This document shows positions 52,569-62,666 of a stretch of DNA of 64,000 nt, piece after piece. The stretch covers positions 1 through 64,000 of the forward strand of contig NZ_JNZA01000034.1 in NCBI RefSeq assembly GCF_000717345.1, read 5' to 3'. The stretch comes from Streptomyces lydicus. GTDB taxonomy: Bacteria; Actinomycetota; Actinomycetes; Streptomycetales; Streptomycetaceae. Position 1 is the stretch's first letter; each line of letters opens with the position of its first letter. Below the pieces are notes generated by a model, which was not told the DNA's origin, did not search any database, and saw only the letters and a program-made list of their open reading frames with translations. Both the position numbers and the translations under genes were made by a program.

Positions 52569-53114
52569 ATGGACGCGTTGGCGAAGCCGGCCGACGGGCA
52601 ACCGGAGCCGGGGACGGGCGTGGCGGTGCGGGACATCGTCCGGTCGGTCGTGGCCGAGCTGGCCCCGGACGAGCTGGTGCTGGTCGAAGGGCTCTGGCGG
52701 TACGACGACGACAGCGTGGTGGCGCGCCTGGCCGGCCGCCGCCGCTCACGTGAACCGCTCGGCTTCGGCCTCCAGGAGGTCACCGCCCTGATCACGCCGG
52801 TGGCCTGGCTGGTGTTGGACGAGGCCGCCCGCAAGGTCGTCGGCACCGCCGTCACCAGCGCGACCGATCGCACGCGAGGGTGGCTGCGCCGCGTCACCCG
52901 CAGACCGGCGGCGGTCAGGACGCTCCCCCCGCTGAGCGAGGAACAACTGGCCGCGGTGCGCGCGCGGGTCCTGGAGCTGGGGACGGAGAGCGGCCTCGCG
53001 CCGGAGACCGCCACCGCGCTCGCCGAGCGGGTGGTGGCGCGCCTCGTGCTGCGCCCGCAGGGCCGGCTGCCGAACGACGCCGGAAGCGACGGGTCCGCAG
53101 AACCCGAGGCGTAG
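52569..53114 (+). CDS. Hypothetical protein co-transcribed with M48 protease
   Basis: A 181-aa, mostly helical soluble protein with acidic N-terminal segment (VRDIVRSVVAELAPDELVLV, EGLWRYDDDSVVARLAGRRR), a short hydrophobic stretch (LGFGLQEVTALITPVAWLVL) and an Arg/Ala-rich C-terminal helix. I recognise no family. GGGGGGCGG precedes ATG 52569, and its stop is 10 bp before the membrane-protease gene, so the two form an operon and probably a complex. Confidence 0.75.
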   Translation: MDALAKPADGQPEPGTGVAVRDIVRSVVAELAPDELVLVEGLWRYDDDSVVARLAGRRRSREPLGFGLQEVTALITPVAWLVLDEAARKVVGTAVTSATDRTRGWLRRVTRRPAAVRTLPPLSEEQLAAVRARVLELGTESGLAPETATALAERVVARLVLRPQGRLPNDAGSDGSAEPEA

Positions 53115-53124
53115 GGAGCGACAC

Positions 53125-56034
53125 GTGAGCGGGACCCTGGCCGCACCGCCCCGCCCGCCCGTCGACGAGCGCGTCCTCGGCGCCGGCACCGGACTGCGCT
53201 TCGCACTGCTGCTGGTGCTGTTCCTGACCAGCAGCGCCACGATCGTCACCCAGATCGTCCAGGCGCTGGCCGATCCGCGCAACATCCGCGTCGGCTGCGC
53301 GCTCGCGGCCGGCGCCGACCCGGAGAGTGACTATCTGGGCATCGGCCTGGCCGCGGTGCGCGCCGGTGACGCCTACCCGGCCTGCCTGCGCCGGTACGTG
53401 CCCACCGCCGCCGCGTGGGTGCCGCTCGCCGTCCTCGCCGCCCTGCTGATCGCGGCCGCCACTGTGTACTGGCTGCTGCCCCGCTGGAAGGGCCGCCGCG
53501 GCCGCGTCGTACCGCTCCAAGCCGTCGACCCCGAAGGGGAGTTACGCCCGCTCCTGGACGAACTGGTCCGCGTCGCCGGGCTGTCCCGCCCGCCGCGGTT
53601 CGTCGTGGCACCGGCCGCGGCCACCGCCGGCGCGGTGGTCTTCGGACGGCTGCGCCGCTACTCCGTCTGCCTGCACGGCGGCCTGGTCGCCCGCCGGCGC
53701 CGGGACCCCGAGGGCTTCCGCGCGGTGGTCCTCCACGAACTCGCGCACCTCCGCAACCACGACATCGACGTCACCTACGCCACGGTCGCCCTCTGGCGGG
53801 TCTTCCTGGTCGCCGTCCTCCCGGCCTACCTCTTCCAAATCGCGCAGGACCTCAAGGACTCCGCGGCGTCCGCGATCCTCGGCCCCGCGGAACGCCTCGG
53901 CACCGGGCACGAACTCCTCCTGTCGGGCGTGATGATCGCGTTCGTCTACCTCGCCCGCGCGGACATCCTGCGCACCCGCGAGACATACGCCGATCTCGAC
54001 GCCCTTGCCTGGGGAGCCGACGCCCGGGGCTGGCACCACGCCGCCGCACACGGCACCGGCAAGGCCGCCGCACCCGGCCGGATCCGCAGGGCGCTGGCCT
54101 CGTTCACCGCGCTGTGGCGCACCCACCCGGCATGGGACCGGCGGGTGGCCGCGCTCACCGACCCCCGGGAACTCTTCGCACCGCACGCCCTGACCCTGTT
54201 CGTGGCCGGCGCCACCGCGACGATCGCCGGCGACCAGCTGACCGATGTGCTGAACGGCCCCCGGGCCGGCGGCGCACTCCGGGTGCTGACGGCACTGCTC
54301 GCGGGGCTGATCGCGGCGATCCCCGGCGTCTCCGTCTGGCGGGCCGTGGCGCGGGCGGTCCTCACCGGCGGCCGGATCCCCACCGGGCTGCGAGCGGGCT
54401 GGTGGACGGGGCTCGGCCTCGCGGTCGGCGAGCTGCTGACGAGCAGCACCTCCGGCAGCACACGATGGCTGCCCAACCACCCCGAGACGCTCACCGTGCT
54501 GACCCTCATCAGCGTGGGAATCATGTGCTGGACGGCGCAGTTCGCCGAGCTGTCGGTGCGCTCCTGGCGCGGCCGTACGCTGCGGCCCGCCATGCTCCTG
54601 GGGCTGGCCGCGATCTGGGTGGTCTTCGCCCTCTGGTACGCCTGGTGGCAGGCCGACGGGCACACCTTCACGACGGGCTGGGCGTACTCCGAAACCGGCA
54701 TCCGGGACGCGCTGCTGCACGATCTGCCGGGCACCGTCCCCGCGGACCGCGACGTGCTCGCCGGGTTCGCCGCGGCGCTGCCGCTGCTCCTGCCGATCGG
54801 CGTGGACCCCTTCATCGGCTGGGCCGCGGCCGTGCTGTGGCTGCTGCCGCTGCTCGCCTGGACGCGCCGGCCGGCGACCGGCGTACCGGACTGGGCCCGC
54901 CGGGCCCTGCGCGGCGCCCCCGCCCCGGAGCTCTCCGGACCGCTGCTGCCGCCGCTGCGCCGGGTGCTCCTCGCCGCCGCCGCGGGCACCGCGCTGTGCT
55001 GGGCGGGCACGATCGCCCTCATGGCCGTCATGCACACCTGGCAGCCGCCCCCGGAGCGGCGCTACGGCACGTACATGCTGATCCACCTGACGCTCGTGCT
55101 GCTCGTCGTGGTCTGCGGCACGCTCACCGCGGCCACCCTGACCGGCCTGACGGCCCGGCGCTTCCCGCTGCTCGTCGCGCTGGTCGCGGCGGGCACAACG
55201 GCGTTGCTGGGGCTGGCCGGTGCGGCCGTCCTCGGCACCGCCGACGGCTGTCTGGGCCCGCTGAACACGCTCGCCACCAGCTGCCACGTCTTGCCCGCCA
55301 AGGTCTGGCCGACCGTCCAACTGCTGTTCCCGCTGGCCCTGGGCCTGAACATCTTCGTCGCCGCCGCCGTCGCCCTCCTGTGCACCGCGGCGCGCGGCGC
55401 CCTGCGGTCCCGCCGCCGGACCGCCGCGGCCTCCCCACCGGACACCGGGCCCGCGCCGCGGCGGGAACGGCTGGTGCTGCGCCGCGTGACGGCCGGCGCG
55501 GTCTGCCTCACGGTGCTCGCGCTCACCGCCGCGATGAGCCTCCCGAGGGACAGGGGCACCGGCCACATCTCACTCACCAAGCAGCAACTGATCCCCACCG
55601 CCGCGCTCCCCACCCCGTCACCCCAGGTCCTGGCCGCACAGACCGACGCCTGGCTCCGGCTCGGCGGCGCCGGGCTCATGGCGCGCTTCACCACCGAGGT
55701 GCTGGCCGTCCTCACGGCCCTGCAGGACAAGGCGGCCCTCACCGACCGGGGATTCGCGGCCACCCGCATCCGTCCGCACTGCGTCGCCCTCGAACACCTC
55801 GCCACGGAGACCGCCGCGTACTTTCCCGTCCCGGATCCCCGGACCCAGACGCGGTGGGCGGCGCTGCACGAGCGCGGCAAGCAGGCCGGCGCCGACTGCC
55901 GCCGCGGCATCGAGGAGGGAAAGCTCACCGTCTTCGCGGCGGCCATGCGCAGCTACGTCGACATCGGCGCGAGCACCCCGGGCGTCCTCGACAGCATCAA
56001 CGCCGAGGCGGGACGGGGGCGTTCGGGCCACTGA
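53125..56034 (+). CDS. Large multi-pass membrane protein with M48 zinc protease domain
   Basis: A 969-aa membrane protease. The catalytic HELAH (204-208, HEXXH) lies in AVVLHELAHLRNHDIDVTYA, preceded by a helix pair (about 25-45, 100-118) and the FVVAPAAATAGAVVFGRLRR segment seen in M48 (HtpX/Ste24-like) enzymes. The C-terminal 600 residues are about a dozen further membrane helices, then an extracytoplasmic domain (about 830-969). M48 enzymes cleave membrane or short substrates. This size and helix content are far beyond typical HtpX (about 290 aa), so it is a Streptomyces-type giant M48 fusion. GTG 53125 and tight spacing from the 181-aa gene indicate an operon. Confidence 0.85.
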   Translation: MSGTLAAPPRPPVDERVLGAGTGLRFALLLVLFLTSSATIVTQIVQALADPRNIRVGCALAAGADPESDYLGIGLAAVRAGDAYPACLRRYVPTAAAWVPLAVLAALLIAAATVYWLLPRWKGRRGRVVPLQAVDPEGELRPLLDELVRVAGLSRPPRFVVAPAAATAGAVVFGRLRRYSVCLHGGLVARRRRDPEGFRAVVLHELAHLRNHDIDVTYATVALWRVFLVAVLPAYLFQIAQDLKDSAASAILGPAERLGTGHELLLSGVMIAFVYLARADILRTRETYADLDALAWGADARGWHHAAAHGTGKAAAPGRIRRALASFTALWRTHPAWDRRVAALTDPRELFAPHALTLFVAGATATIAGDQLTDVLNGPRAGGALRVLTALLAGLIAAIPGVSVWRAVARAVLTGGRIPTGLRAGWWTGLGLAVGELLTSSTSGSTRWLPNHPETLTVLTLISVGIMCWTAQFAELSVRSWRGRTLRPAMLLGLAAIWVVFALWYAWWQADGHTFTTGWAYSETGIRDALLHDLPGTVPADRDVLAGFAAALPLLLPIGVDPFIGWAAAVLWLLPLLAWTRRPATGVPDWARRALRGAPAPELSGPLLPPLRRVLLAAAAGTALCWAGTIALMAVMHTWQPPPERRYGTYMLIHLTLVLLVVVCGTLTAATLTGLTARRFPLLVALVAAGTTALLGLAGAAVLGTADGCLGPLNTLATSCHVLPAKVWPTVQLLFPLALGLNIFVAAAVALLCTAARGALRSRRRTAAASPPDTGPAPRRERLVLRRVTAGAVCLTVLALTAAMSLPRDRGTGHISLTKQQLIPTAALPTPSPQVLAAQTDAWLRLGGAGLMARFTTEVLAVLTALQDKAALTDRGFAATRIRPHCVALEHLATETAAYFPVPDPRTQTRWAALHERGKQAGADCRRGIEEGKLTVFAAAMRSYVDIGASTPGVLDSINAEAGRGRSGH

Positions 56035-56290
56035 GCCCCGACGCGCCCGCCTCCGTCTACCACCGGGTAGACCCGCTGAGCGGCCCCTCTCGTGTACGTG
56101 TTCCCGCCGCAGCCGGGCCGATCTGCGCAGGAAAAGACGTGCGATTAATACTCGGGAACTTTTAATTTCGGTCAAATGTGACGGGGGAGCCGCTTTCGCT
56201 TGTCCGCCGCGAGTTGAGCCCTGTAAATTAGCCGCGGTAATTCCTTTCCGCGTAGTGCTCTCTGCTGCTCCATCGAGTGAGGGGTGGAAT
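56035..56290. promoter_or_regulatory. AT-rich control region of the HIT/kinase cassette
   Basis: The gap after the M48 gene is markedly AT-rich (for example GATTAATACTC and TTTTAATTTCGG near 56140-56170), unusual in this genome, and should hold the promoter of the HIT-kinase-ThiL cassette. I see no clear -35/-10 pair or palindrome. Confidence 0.4.
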
Positions 56291-56965
56291 ATGCTTCGTG
56301 ATCTCCGGTGCGCGGGCGCTGACTTTTGCGAAGAGATCGCCGGTGCTCAGGAGAGTACATTCTCCCTGGTCTACGAAGGAGAACCACGAAGCCGCGTCAT
56401 CTGGGAAACGGACGGGTTCCGTCTGATTGCCGACCTGTCGCCGCTCTCCGTCGGCCACCTGCTGCTGCTTCCCGTCGAGCACTACCTCAGTTTCGCGCAG
56501 CTGATCGAGGAGCGCGGCGTCGAGCTGGCGGATGTGCTGGAAAGCGTCGGCGCCCTGTACCGGGCGACCTTCGGCAGGCTCACGGTGCTCGAACACGGAT
56601 CTTCCGCCGCCATGAAGTCCAGCGCCTGCATCTCGCACGCCCACTGGCATCTGATGCCCATCGACGGAAACCAGGTGAATTCCCTCATCATGGCGGACGG
56701 CCTGCCCCCGGCCGCCCTGACCGACCTGAAACAGCTCGCCCCTTACGGCGGCGCTCCGTACTTCCTCTGCGGCCAGCAGGGAAAATATTACGTATACGAC
56801 GGGCGACGCCCGATGCGCAGCCAATACCTTCGCTCTATAGTGGGCCAGGTACTCGGAATTCCGGACCCTTTATTCGATTACGCGTTAGTGGTCCGCAAGG
56901 AGCTGCTCCGGGAGACCGTCGCGCGCACCAGCGGGTGGCGGTCGATTCTGGACGGCCCGAGGTGA
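56291..56965 (+). CDS. HIT-domain protein 1
   Basis: A 224-aa histidine-triad protein. The HIT motif is ISHAHWHLMPID with H116, H118 and H120; H118 would form the nucleotidyl-His intermediate. The preceding FRLIADLSPLSVGHLLLLPV segment is the HIT core strand. A C-terminal extension of about 100 residues (GGAPYFLCGQQGKYYVYDGR) is unusual for HinT-type proteins and could be a substrate domain, as in GalT/Ap4A-phosphorylase relatives. ATG 56291 has GAGGGG upstream. First gene of a cassette that also includes CMP-kinase-like and ThiL-like proteins; substrate unknown. Confidence 0.82.
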   Translation: MLRDLRCAGADFCEEIAGAQESTFSLVYEGEPRSRVIWETDGFRLIADLSPLSVGHLLLLPVEHYLSFAQLIEERGVELADVLESVGALYRATFGRLTVLEHGSSAAMKSSACISHAHWHLMPIDGNQVNSLIMADGLPPAALTDLKQLAPYGGAPYFLCGQQGKYYVYDGRRPMRSQYLRSIVGQVLGIPDPLFDYALVVRKELLRETVARTSGWRSILDGPR

Positions 56966-57005
56966 TCCGGGGTTATCCATTCTCAAGACGTGTGGAGGGC
57001 GGCTC

Positions 57006-57683
57006 GTGCCGCGTGTCGCAATTTCTATCGACGGGCCCACCGCCAGTGGCAAGTCCACGCTGGCCCAGGGCCTGTCCCAAGCCCTGGGTCTGGCCTTCCT
57101 GGACACCGGGCTGACGTACCGGAGCCTGGCCTACGCACTGACCCGCGAGTCCGCGGAGACCCTGCGGGACGACCTGGGCTCCGTGCTCGACCACCGGCCC
57201 GAGGTGTACCGCGCGCCGGGGGCGGACGAGCCGGCGCAGAGACACGGCATCTTCCTCCGCGGCGAGGACATCACCGGGAAGATCTGGGACGCGTCCCTGG
57301 ACGACAACCTGAAGTCGGTGGCCAGGGACCCGGGTTGGCGGCAGGCGATCCTGCGCCTGCACCAGGACGTCGCGGAGCGGTACGGCGACATCGTCGTGGT
57401 GGGCCGGGACGTGGCGGTCACCCTGCTGCCCGCCGCCGACCTGCGCATCTATCTGACCGCGAGCCTGGCCGTCCGCAGGGAGCGCCGCCGGGCCCAGTAC
57501 CGGGACATGCGGGACCGCTCGGTGACGGTCGGGCCGGCCACGGAACGCGACGTCGAGAACCGCGCCGCCGTCCGGGCACTGCCGAAATCCCTCGAAATCC
57601 CCACCACCTACCTCCCGGCTTCGGCGGTATTCGCCTGTGCCCTGCACGGGCTGCGGAAATTCTCCGCGCCCCTGCCCGTATGA
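57006..57683 (+). CDS. Cytidylate-kinase-like P-loop NTPase
   Basis: A 225-aa protein resembling (d)CMP kinase. The P-loop is DGPTASGKSTLA (9-20), the substrate-binding region FLDTGLTYRSLAYALT and the core GRDVAVTLLPAADLRIYLTA followed by RRERRRAQYRD lid Arg residues. The housekeeping Cmk gene is normally elsewhere (near der), so this is a paralogue. The kinase could phosphorylate a modified nucleoside or a nonstandard pathway intermediate. GTG 57006 follows GGAGG. It lies 40 bp after HIT 1 and 20 bp before the ThiL-like gene. Confidence 0.85.
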   Translation: MPRVAISIDGPTASGKSTLAQGLSQALGLAFLDTGLTYRSLAYALTRESAETLRDDLGSVLDHRPEVYRAPGADEPAQRHGIFLRGEDITGKIWDASLDDNLKSVARDPGWRQAILRLHQDVAERYGDIVVVGRDVAVTLLPAADLRIYLTASLAVRRERRRAQYRDMRDRSVTVGPATERDVENRAAVRALPKSLEIPTTYLPASAVFACALHGLRKFSAPLPV

Positions 57684-57703
57684 CAAGGAAAGGCAAGTAA
57701 TTC

Positions 57704-58804
57704 GTGAATCTCTCCGAAGCCGTGTTCTCGGACGAGCCGACGCGGGTGCGTCAGCTCGTCAGTGAGTTCCTCAGCGGCCAGTCCGGCGCCCTCGTGGGCA
57801 CGGACGGATTAGACGTCCAGCTGTCCGCCGGGGCCGATGCCCGGGACGACTGCGCGGTGTACGACATCGGTTCGCCGATGTCCCTCGTCGTGGGGTCGGA
57901 CTACATTCGCGGACCCAAATTCATTCTGCACGAAATGGGCCTCCTGTCCGACTTCGACATCGGCTACTACCTGGCCGCCGCCAACATCAGCGACGTCGCC
58001 GCCATGGGTGCCACCCCGATCGGCCTGCTGAGTGTCGTCCGCTATCCCCACGAATTGGACGACGCGGGCTTCCGCCAGGTGATGGCCGGCATCCACCAGG
58101 GCTGCACGGATTTCGGCACGCTCAATGTCGGCGGCGACATCGGCAACGCGGAGCGCCTCATCCTCGCCGGTACCGCGCTGGGCGTCTGCCCGCCCGGAAA
58201 GGTACTGCGGCGGCACGGCGCCCGCCCGGGAGACCTGCTCTGCCTCACCGGCCCCTGCGGCCTGCTGGGCGCCGCGGTGGCGTATTTCCCCAAGCGCGAT
58301 TCCTTCGCCGGCAGGCTCCCGGAAGAGACCGAGCAGCGGCTGCTGGACAGCTGGAAGCGGCCGCGGGCCCGGGTGGCCGAGGGGCAGCTCCTGTCCCGCA
58401 AGCCGTACGCCACCTCCTGCCAGGACACCTCGGACGGGCTCAAGGCCACCGTCGAGCAGATCATGCAGGCCAGCGAGGTGGGTTTCCGCGTCGCCGAGCA
58501 GGACGTGCCCATCGACCCGGCGGTCCGCGCGGTGGCGGAGCTGATGAACGTCGAGCCGCTGGCCTTGGCGATGAGCGCCTCGTCCGACTTCCAATTGGCA
58601 TTCACCGTGGCCCCTGACGATCTCGCCGCCTGCCGGGAAAGCTTCACCGCCTCCGGCTTGGATTTCCATGTGATTGGTGAGGCGACAGAGAAGGGAGAAG
58701 CGGAAGCGGTGCACAACGGGACCTCCCGGCCGCTGCCCGGCGTGGCGTGGAAACACCAGAAATCCGACATCAGTCTGCTGGCCGCGAGTTCCCCGGACGC
58801 CTGA
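57704..58804 (+). CDS. ThiL/PurM-like (AIR synthase-related) ATP-dependent enzyme
   Basis: A 366-aa protein with the PurM/ThiL two-domain fold. The N-terminal ATP-binding half has ADARDDCAVYDIGSPMSLVV (acidic metal site) and YLAAANISDVAAMGATPIGL, the helix-loop diagnostic of AIR synthase-like proteins, then FGTLNVGGDIGNAERLILAG. The C-terminal half has PGDLLCLTGPCGLLGAAVAY and SCQDTSDGLKATVEQIMQAS, also as in ThiL. True ThiL makes thiamine pyrophosphate, but housekeeping thiL normally sits elsewhere and this copy is in a cassette with a kinase and HIT protein. GTG 57704. Confidence 0.83.
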   Translation: MNLSEAVFSDEPTRVRQLVSEFLSGQSGALVGTDGLDVQLSAGADARDDCAVYDIGSPMSLVVGSDYIRGPKFILHEMGLLSDFDIGYYLAAANISDVAAMGATPIGLLSVVRYPHELDDAGFRQVMAGIHQGCTDFGTLNVGGDIGNAERLILAGTALGVCPPGKVLRRHGARPGDLLCLTGPCGLLGAAVAYFPKRDSFAGRLPEETEQRLLDSWKRPRARVAEGQLLSRKPYATSCQDTSDGLKATVEQIMQASEVGFRVAEQDVPIDPAVRAVAELMNVEPLALAMSASSDFQLAFTVAPDDLAACRESFTASGLDFHVIGEATEKGEAEAVHNGTSRPLPGVAWKHQKSDISLLAASSPDA

Positions 58805-58869
58805 GTTCCGGCGGGCCGCACCCGCGAATTACTATTCAGTAGCCACTTCCTGGCTGCTGCGAGGTTTTT

Positions 58870-59682
58870 GTGAAGTACTGGTGGGCCACCGCCTGCCCTC
58901 AATACAATAGCCAAATGAGATCGCTGACCGCCAAGCTCATGGACCGTTCCATCCTTCTCGTGGCGACGATCGGCATGGTGGCTCGCCAGTACGATTTCCC
59001 CAGCAAAAAGGTCTGGACCGATGCGCTGGATGACCGTCCCTATGCACTTCTCGGGCTCATCTGCGTGATCGGTATATTCGGCGCCTTCACCCCCTTCCAG
59101 TCGTACGCGGGCCGGAAAAAGGTGGAACGCAGGTCAGCGGTCCGTCAGCAGGTCCTGACGCACTTCGGGAAAATGCTCGCCGTGGCCCGGCAGGCCCAGC
59201 CGCCCATCGAGACCGGTGACCTCGGGCTGCACATCTGGCGGATCCGCAGGTCCTTCCGCCACCCGCTGCACGGCTATCTGCAGCGGGCGGCGACGTACCG
59301 CCTGGGCAGCACCCCGACCACCAGGTCCTTCGCACCGACGAAGGGTGTGGGAGTGGTGGGCCTGTGCTGGAAGCGCAACGAAGAAGTGTCCATCGACGTA
59401 CAGGAATTGGCGAGCCGGTTAACCGACCAGGCGACGTTCGACGCCCATAGGGAACAGGAAGGCGCCGACGCCGTCATGGGATTCACCTGGACGGAGTTCC
59501 AGCGGGTCGCTCATCGCGGAGCCGTCTTCGCCAGCCCCATCAGAGGAGGCGGCGGGGACTTCATCGGGTGCGTCAGCATCGACGCCCGGCACGGCCACGA
59601 CTCCATGAACGTGGACGACTTCTGGCACGAGGTCAATTCCCTCTGCTCCCGGCTCGGCCACGACGACCTCGACCACCTGTGA
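58870..59682 (+). CDS. Membrane protein with possible GAF-like C-terminal domain
   Basis: A 270-aa protein. Two hydrophobic segments near the N terminus (about 26-40 and 58-76; LLGLICVIGIFGAFTPFQSY) anchor it, then a soluble region of about 190 residues. Its C-terminal sequence (GVVGLCWKRNEEVSIDVQEL, GAVFASPIRGGGGDFIGCVS, IDARHGHDSMN) resembles a GAF-type sensor fold by strand pattern, but no diagnostic motif is present. GTG 58870 has GAGG upstream; ATG 58915 is possible. It follows the ThiL-like gene by 65 bp and is probably part of the same cassette. Function unknown. Confidence 0.65.
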   Translation: MKYWWATACPQYNSQMRSLTAKLMDRSILLVATIGMVARQYDFPSKKVWTDALDDRPYALLGLICVIGIFGAFTPFQSYAGRKKVERRSAVRQQVLTHFGKMLAVARQAQPPIETGDLGLHIWRIRRSFRHPLHGYLQRAATYRLGSTPTTRSFAPTKGVGVVGLCWKRNEEVSIDVQELASRLTDQATFDAHREQEGADAVMGFTWTEFQRVAHRGAVFASPIRGGGGDFIGCVSIDARHGHDSMNVDDFWHEVNSLCSRLGHDDLDHL

Positions 59683-59715
59683 CCCGCCGCCGTCCGGCGT
59701 CCGGGGCGCGTGCCC

Positions 59716-60348
59716 CTAACGGCGGCCGGCCTGTGCCTCGGTCAGCGTCTTGAAGGCGGCCTCCGGGTCCTCGGGCTCCTCGGCCCACGCGTCAGGGTCG
59801 CAGTTCGGGACCGCGCGCCTGATCCCGCCCCGTGGGTCCGGCACGTCACCGAAGTGCCGCGGGATCAGGTGGATGTGCAGGTGGTCGACGGTCCGGCCGG
59901 CCGCACGGCCCTCGTTGATCCCGATGGTGTATCCGTCGGGGCCGTGCTTCTCGGTGAGGCGCTCCTGGGCGGTCAGGATGAGGGCATAGGCATCCTTGAG
60001 CTCCCTCGGCGTCAGCTCGAAGAACGACTCGACGTGGCGCTTCGGGACCACTTCCACATGGCCGGCGGCGGCCGGGAAGTTGTCGTACCGCACGTAACAG
60101 GTCTTGTTCTCTTCCATGACCTGGTTGACCTCGGGCCGATGCACCTGGCAGAAAATGCACGCCGCGCCGTCCGAGGATTCCTCTGCGGAGCGCCGGGCGT
60201 CCTTTCCGTCGGCCTTGGGCCGTGTCCAGCGGGTCAGCCATTGCGAGAAGAGAGACAATCTGAGTCCTAACGAATTCCGGATGGCGGCAAAGCTGATTTG
60301 TCGCGATCCGGTGAACAGATTTTCAAGAACCAGCGCTTGAGGACTCAT
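59716..60348 (-). CDS. HIT-family hydrolase 2
   Basis: A 210-aa HIT protein on the opposite strand, converging with the cassette. The HIT triad is DHLHIHLIPRHFGD with H156, H158 and H160. An upstream CIFCQVHRPE (C64/C67) resembles the zinc-binding CxxC of many HinT proteins, and FPAAAGHVEVVPKRHVESFF is the conserved core. These enzymes cleave nucleotide phosphoramidates or dinucleoside polyphosphates. The N-terminal 60 residues are a basic, poorly conserved extension (FSQWLTRWTRPKADGKDARR). ATG 60348 with a GAGTGG-type RBS. Confidence 0.9.
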   Translation of the reverse strand: MSPQALVLENLFTGSRQISFAAIRNSLGLRLSLFSQWLTRWTRPKADGKDARRSAEESSDGAACIFCQVHRPEVNQVMEENKTCYVRYDNFPAAAGHVEVVPKRHVESFFELTPRELKDAYALILTAQERLTEKHGPDGYTIGINEGRAAGRTVDHLHIHLIPRHFGDVPDPRGGIRRAVPNCDPDAWAEEPEDPEAAFKTLTEAQAGRR

Positions 60349-60831
60349 TGCTCGATTCCACTCCTTCGCTCGGGGTGCATCTCCACTTCGCACTTCTGAG
60401 GGTAGTGGCGGGGATCGGCGCGTCCTCGTGGGCCGGCGGCGGAATGCTTGGTTCCGGACAGTCCCTGGCCCGTTCCGGCGCACTGGCGGGGAACGTGCGG
60501 GCGTAGTGGCGCATTTGTGGCAGTCACCGGATGAAGCAGACCGACGGTGAACATCCCAGAACGGTAGCGAAGTCCTCAGCGACACGCTAGCGGCGAGGGG
60601 GCTCTGTGCGGGTGAGAACGCATGAGCGTCTCGTGTCGATGACCGGGACGCGAGCCGATGTTTCGGCCCCTTTCGAAAATGATCATTTCGCTCTCTCCAT
60701 TCCACGAAAAGGGCAAGCCGGTGAGCGCGCAGGGAGGGGCCCGGACGTCCCGCGCGGTGACGTCCACCGGGCACAGGCGTAGGCTGTGCGAGATGCCGTA
60801 TTTGCACTGTTTGTAGCGCTGGAGGCGGCGC
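60349..60831. promoter_or_regulatory. Divergent intergenic region with AAATGATCATTT palindrome
   Basis: This 483-bp gap lies between divergent HIT 2 and gltD. A perfect 12-bp palindrome AAATGATCATTT (60677-60688), flanked by nearly symmetrical CGAAA/TTCG, stands out in an otherwise GC-rich sequence and is a good operator candidate. I see no other gene or conserved RNA in it. Confidence 0.5.
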
Positions 60832-62340
<1,509 letters not shown>

Positions 62341-62454
62341 CCCCAAAGAGCACACCGGGCACCGCCCCCTCCGCAGCCGGCTCGCCGGGACCGGGCACGC
62401 CGCTCACTCCCCGGCGACTCGACGTCCCCCTCCCCGAAGGTCAATCGGTTAGGG

Positions 62455-62474
62455 GTCCCTGAGGGACTTTCCTT
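62455..62474 (+). terminator. Short stem-loop after gltD
   Basis: GTCCC-TGA-GGGAC (62455-62467) followed by TTTCCTT resembles a Rho-independent terminator, 115 bp after the gltD stop. The rest of the 326-bp gap to the next gene carries the inverted repeat listed next. Confidence 0.45.
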
Positions 62475-62544
62475 GATCCACGTCCGGGGTGTGTTCCGTC
62501 ATCCGAACTCAAGGGGACTTCTCGCCGCTTGATGTTTCCGGACA

Positions 62545-62568
62545 TACCCACGGCCACGTGCGTGGGTA
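62545..62568. promoter_or_regulatory. Inverted repeat upstream of the TerD-nuclease gene
   Basis: TACCCACG (62545-62552) and CGTGGGTA (62561-62568) are perfect 8-bp arms with an 8-bp spacer, about 100 bp upstream of the TerD-nuclease start. Candidate operator. Confidence 0.5.
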
Positions 62569-62666
62569 CTACAGTCTTTCGTTGTGCTGTATGTCACATG
62601 GTGGCGCTGGGGTGGGTGGCCTGCGTGGGGCAGCCACGTGCCCGAGTGGCGAGATCTGGGGGCTTC

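Noticed and set aside
56291..60348. Assigning the HIT/kinase/ThiL cassette to thiamine or pyrimidine primary metabolism
   Set aside because: The gene set and AT-rich leader do not match primary loci, but the specific pathway cannot be named, so no gene symbols were given.
62440..62475. Possible tRNA-like or attachment site after gltD
   Set aside because: Only a single short GTCCC/GGGAC stem; no cloverleaf, no T-loop sequence and no duplicated att core.
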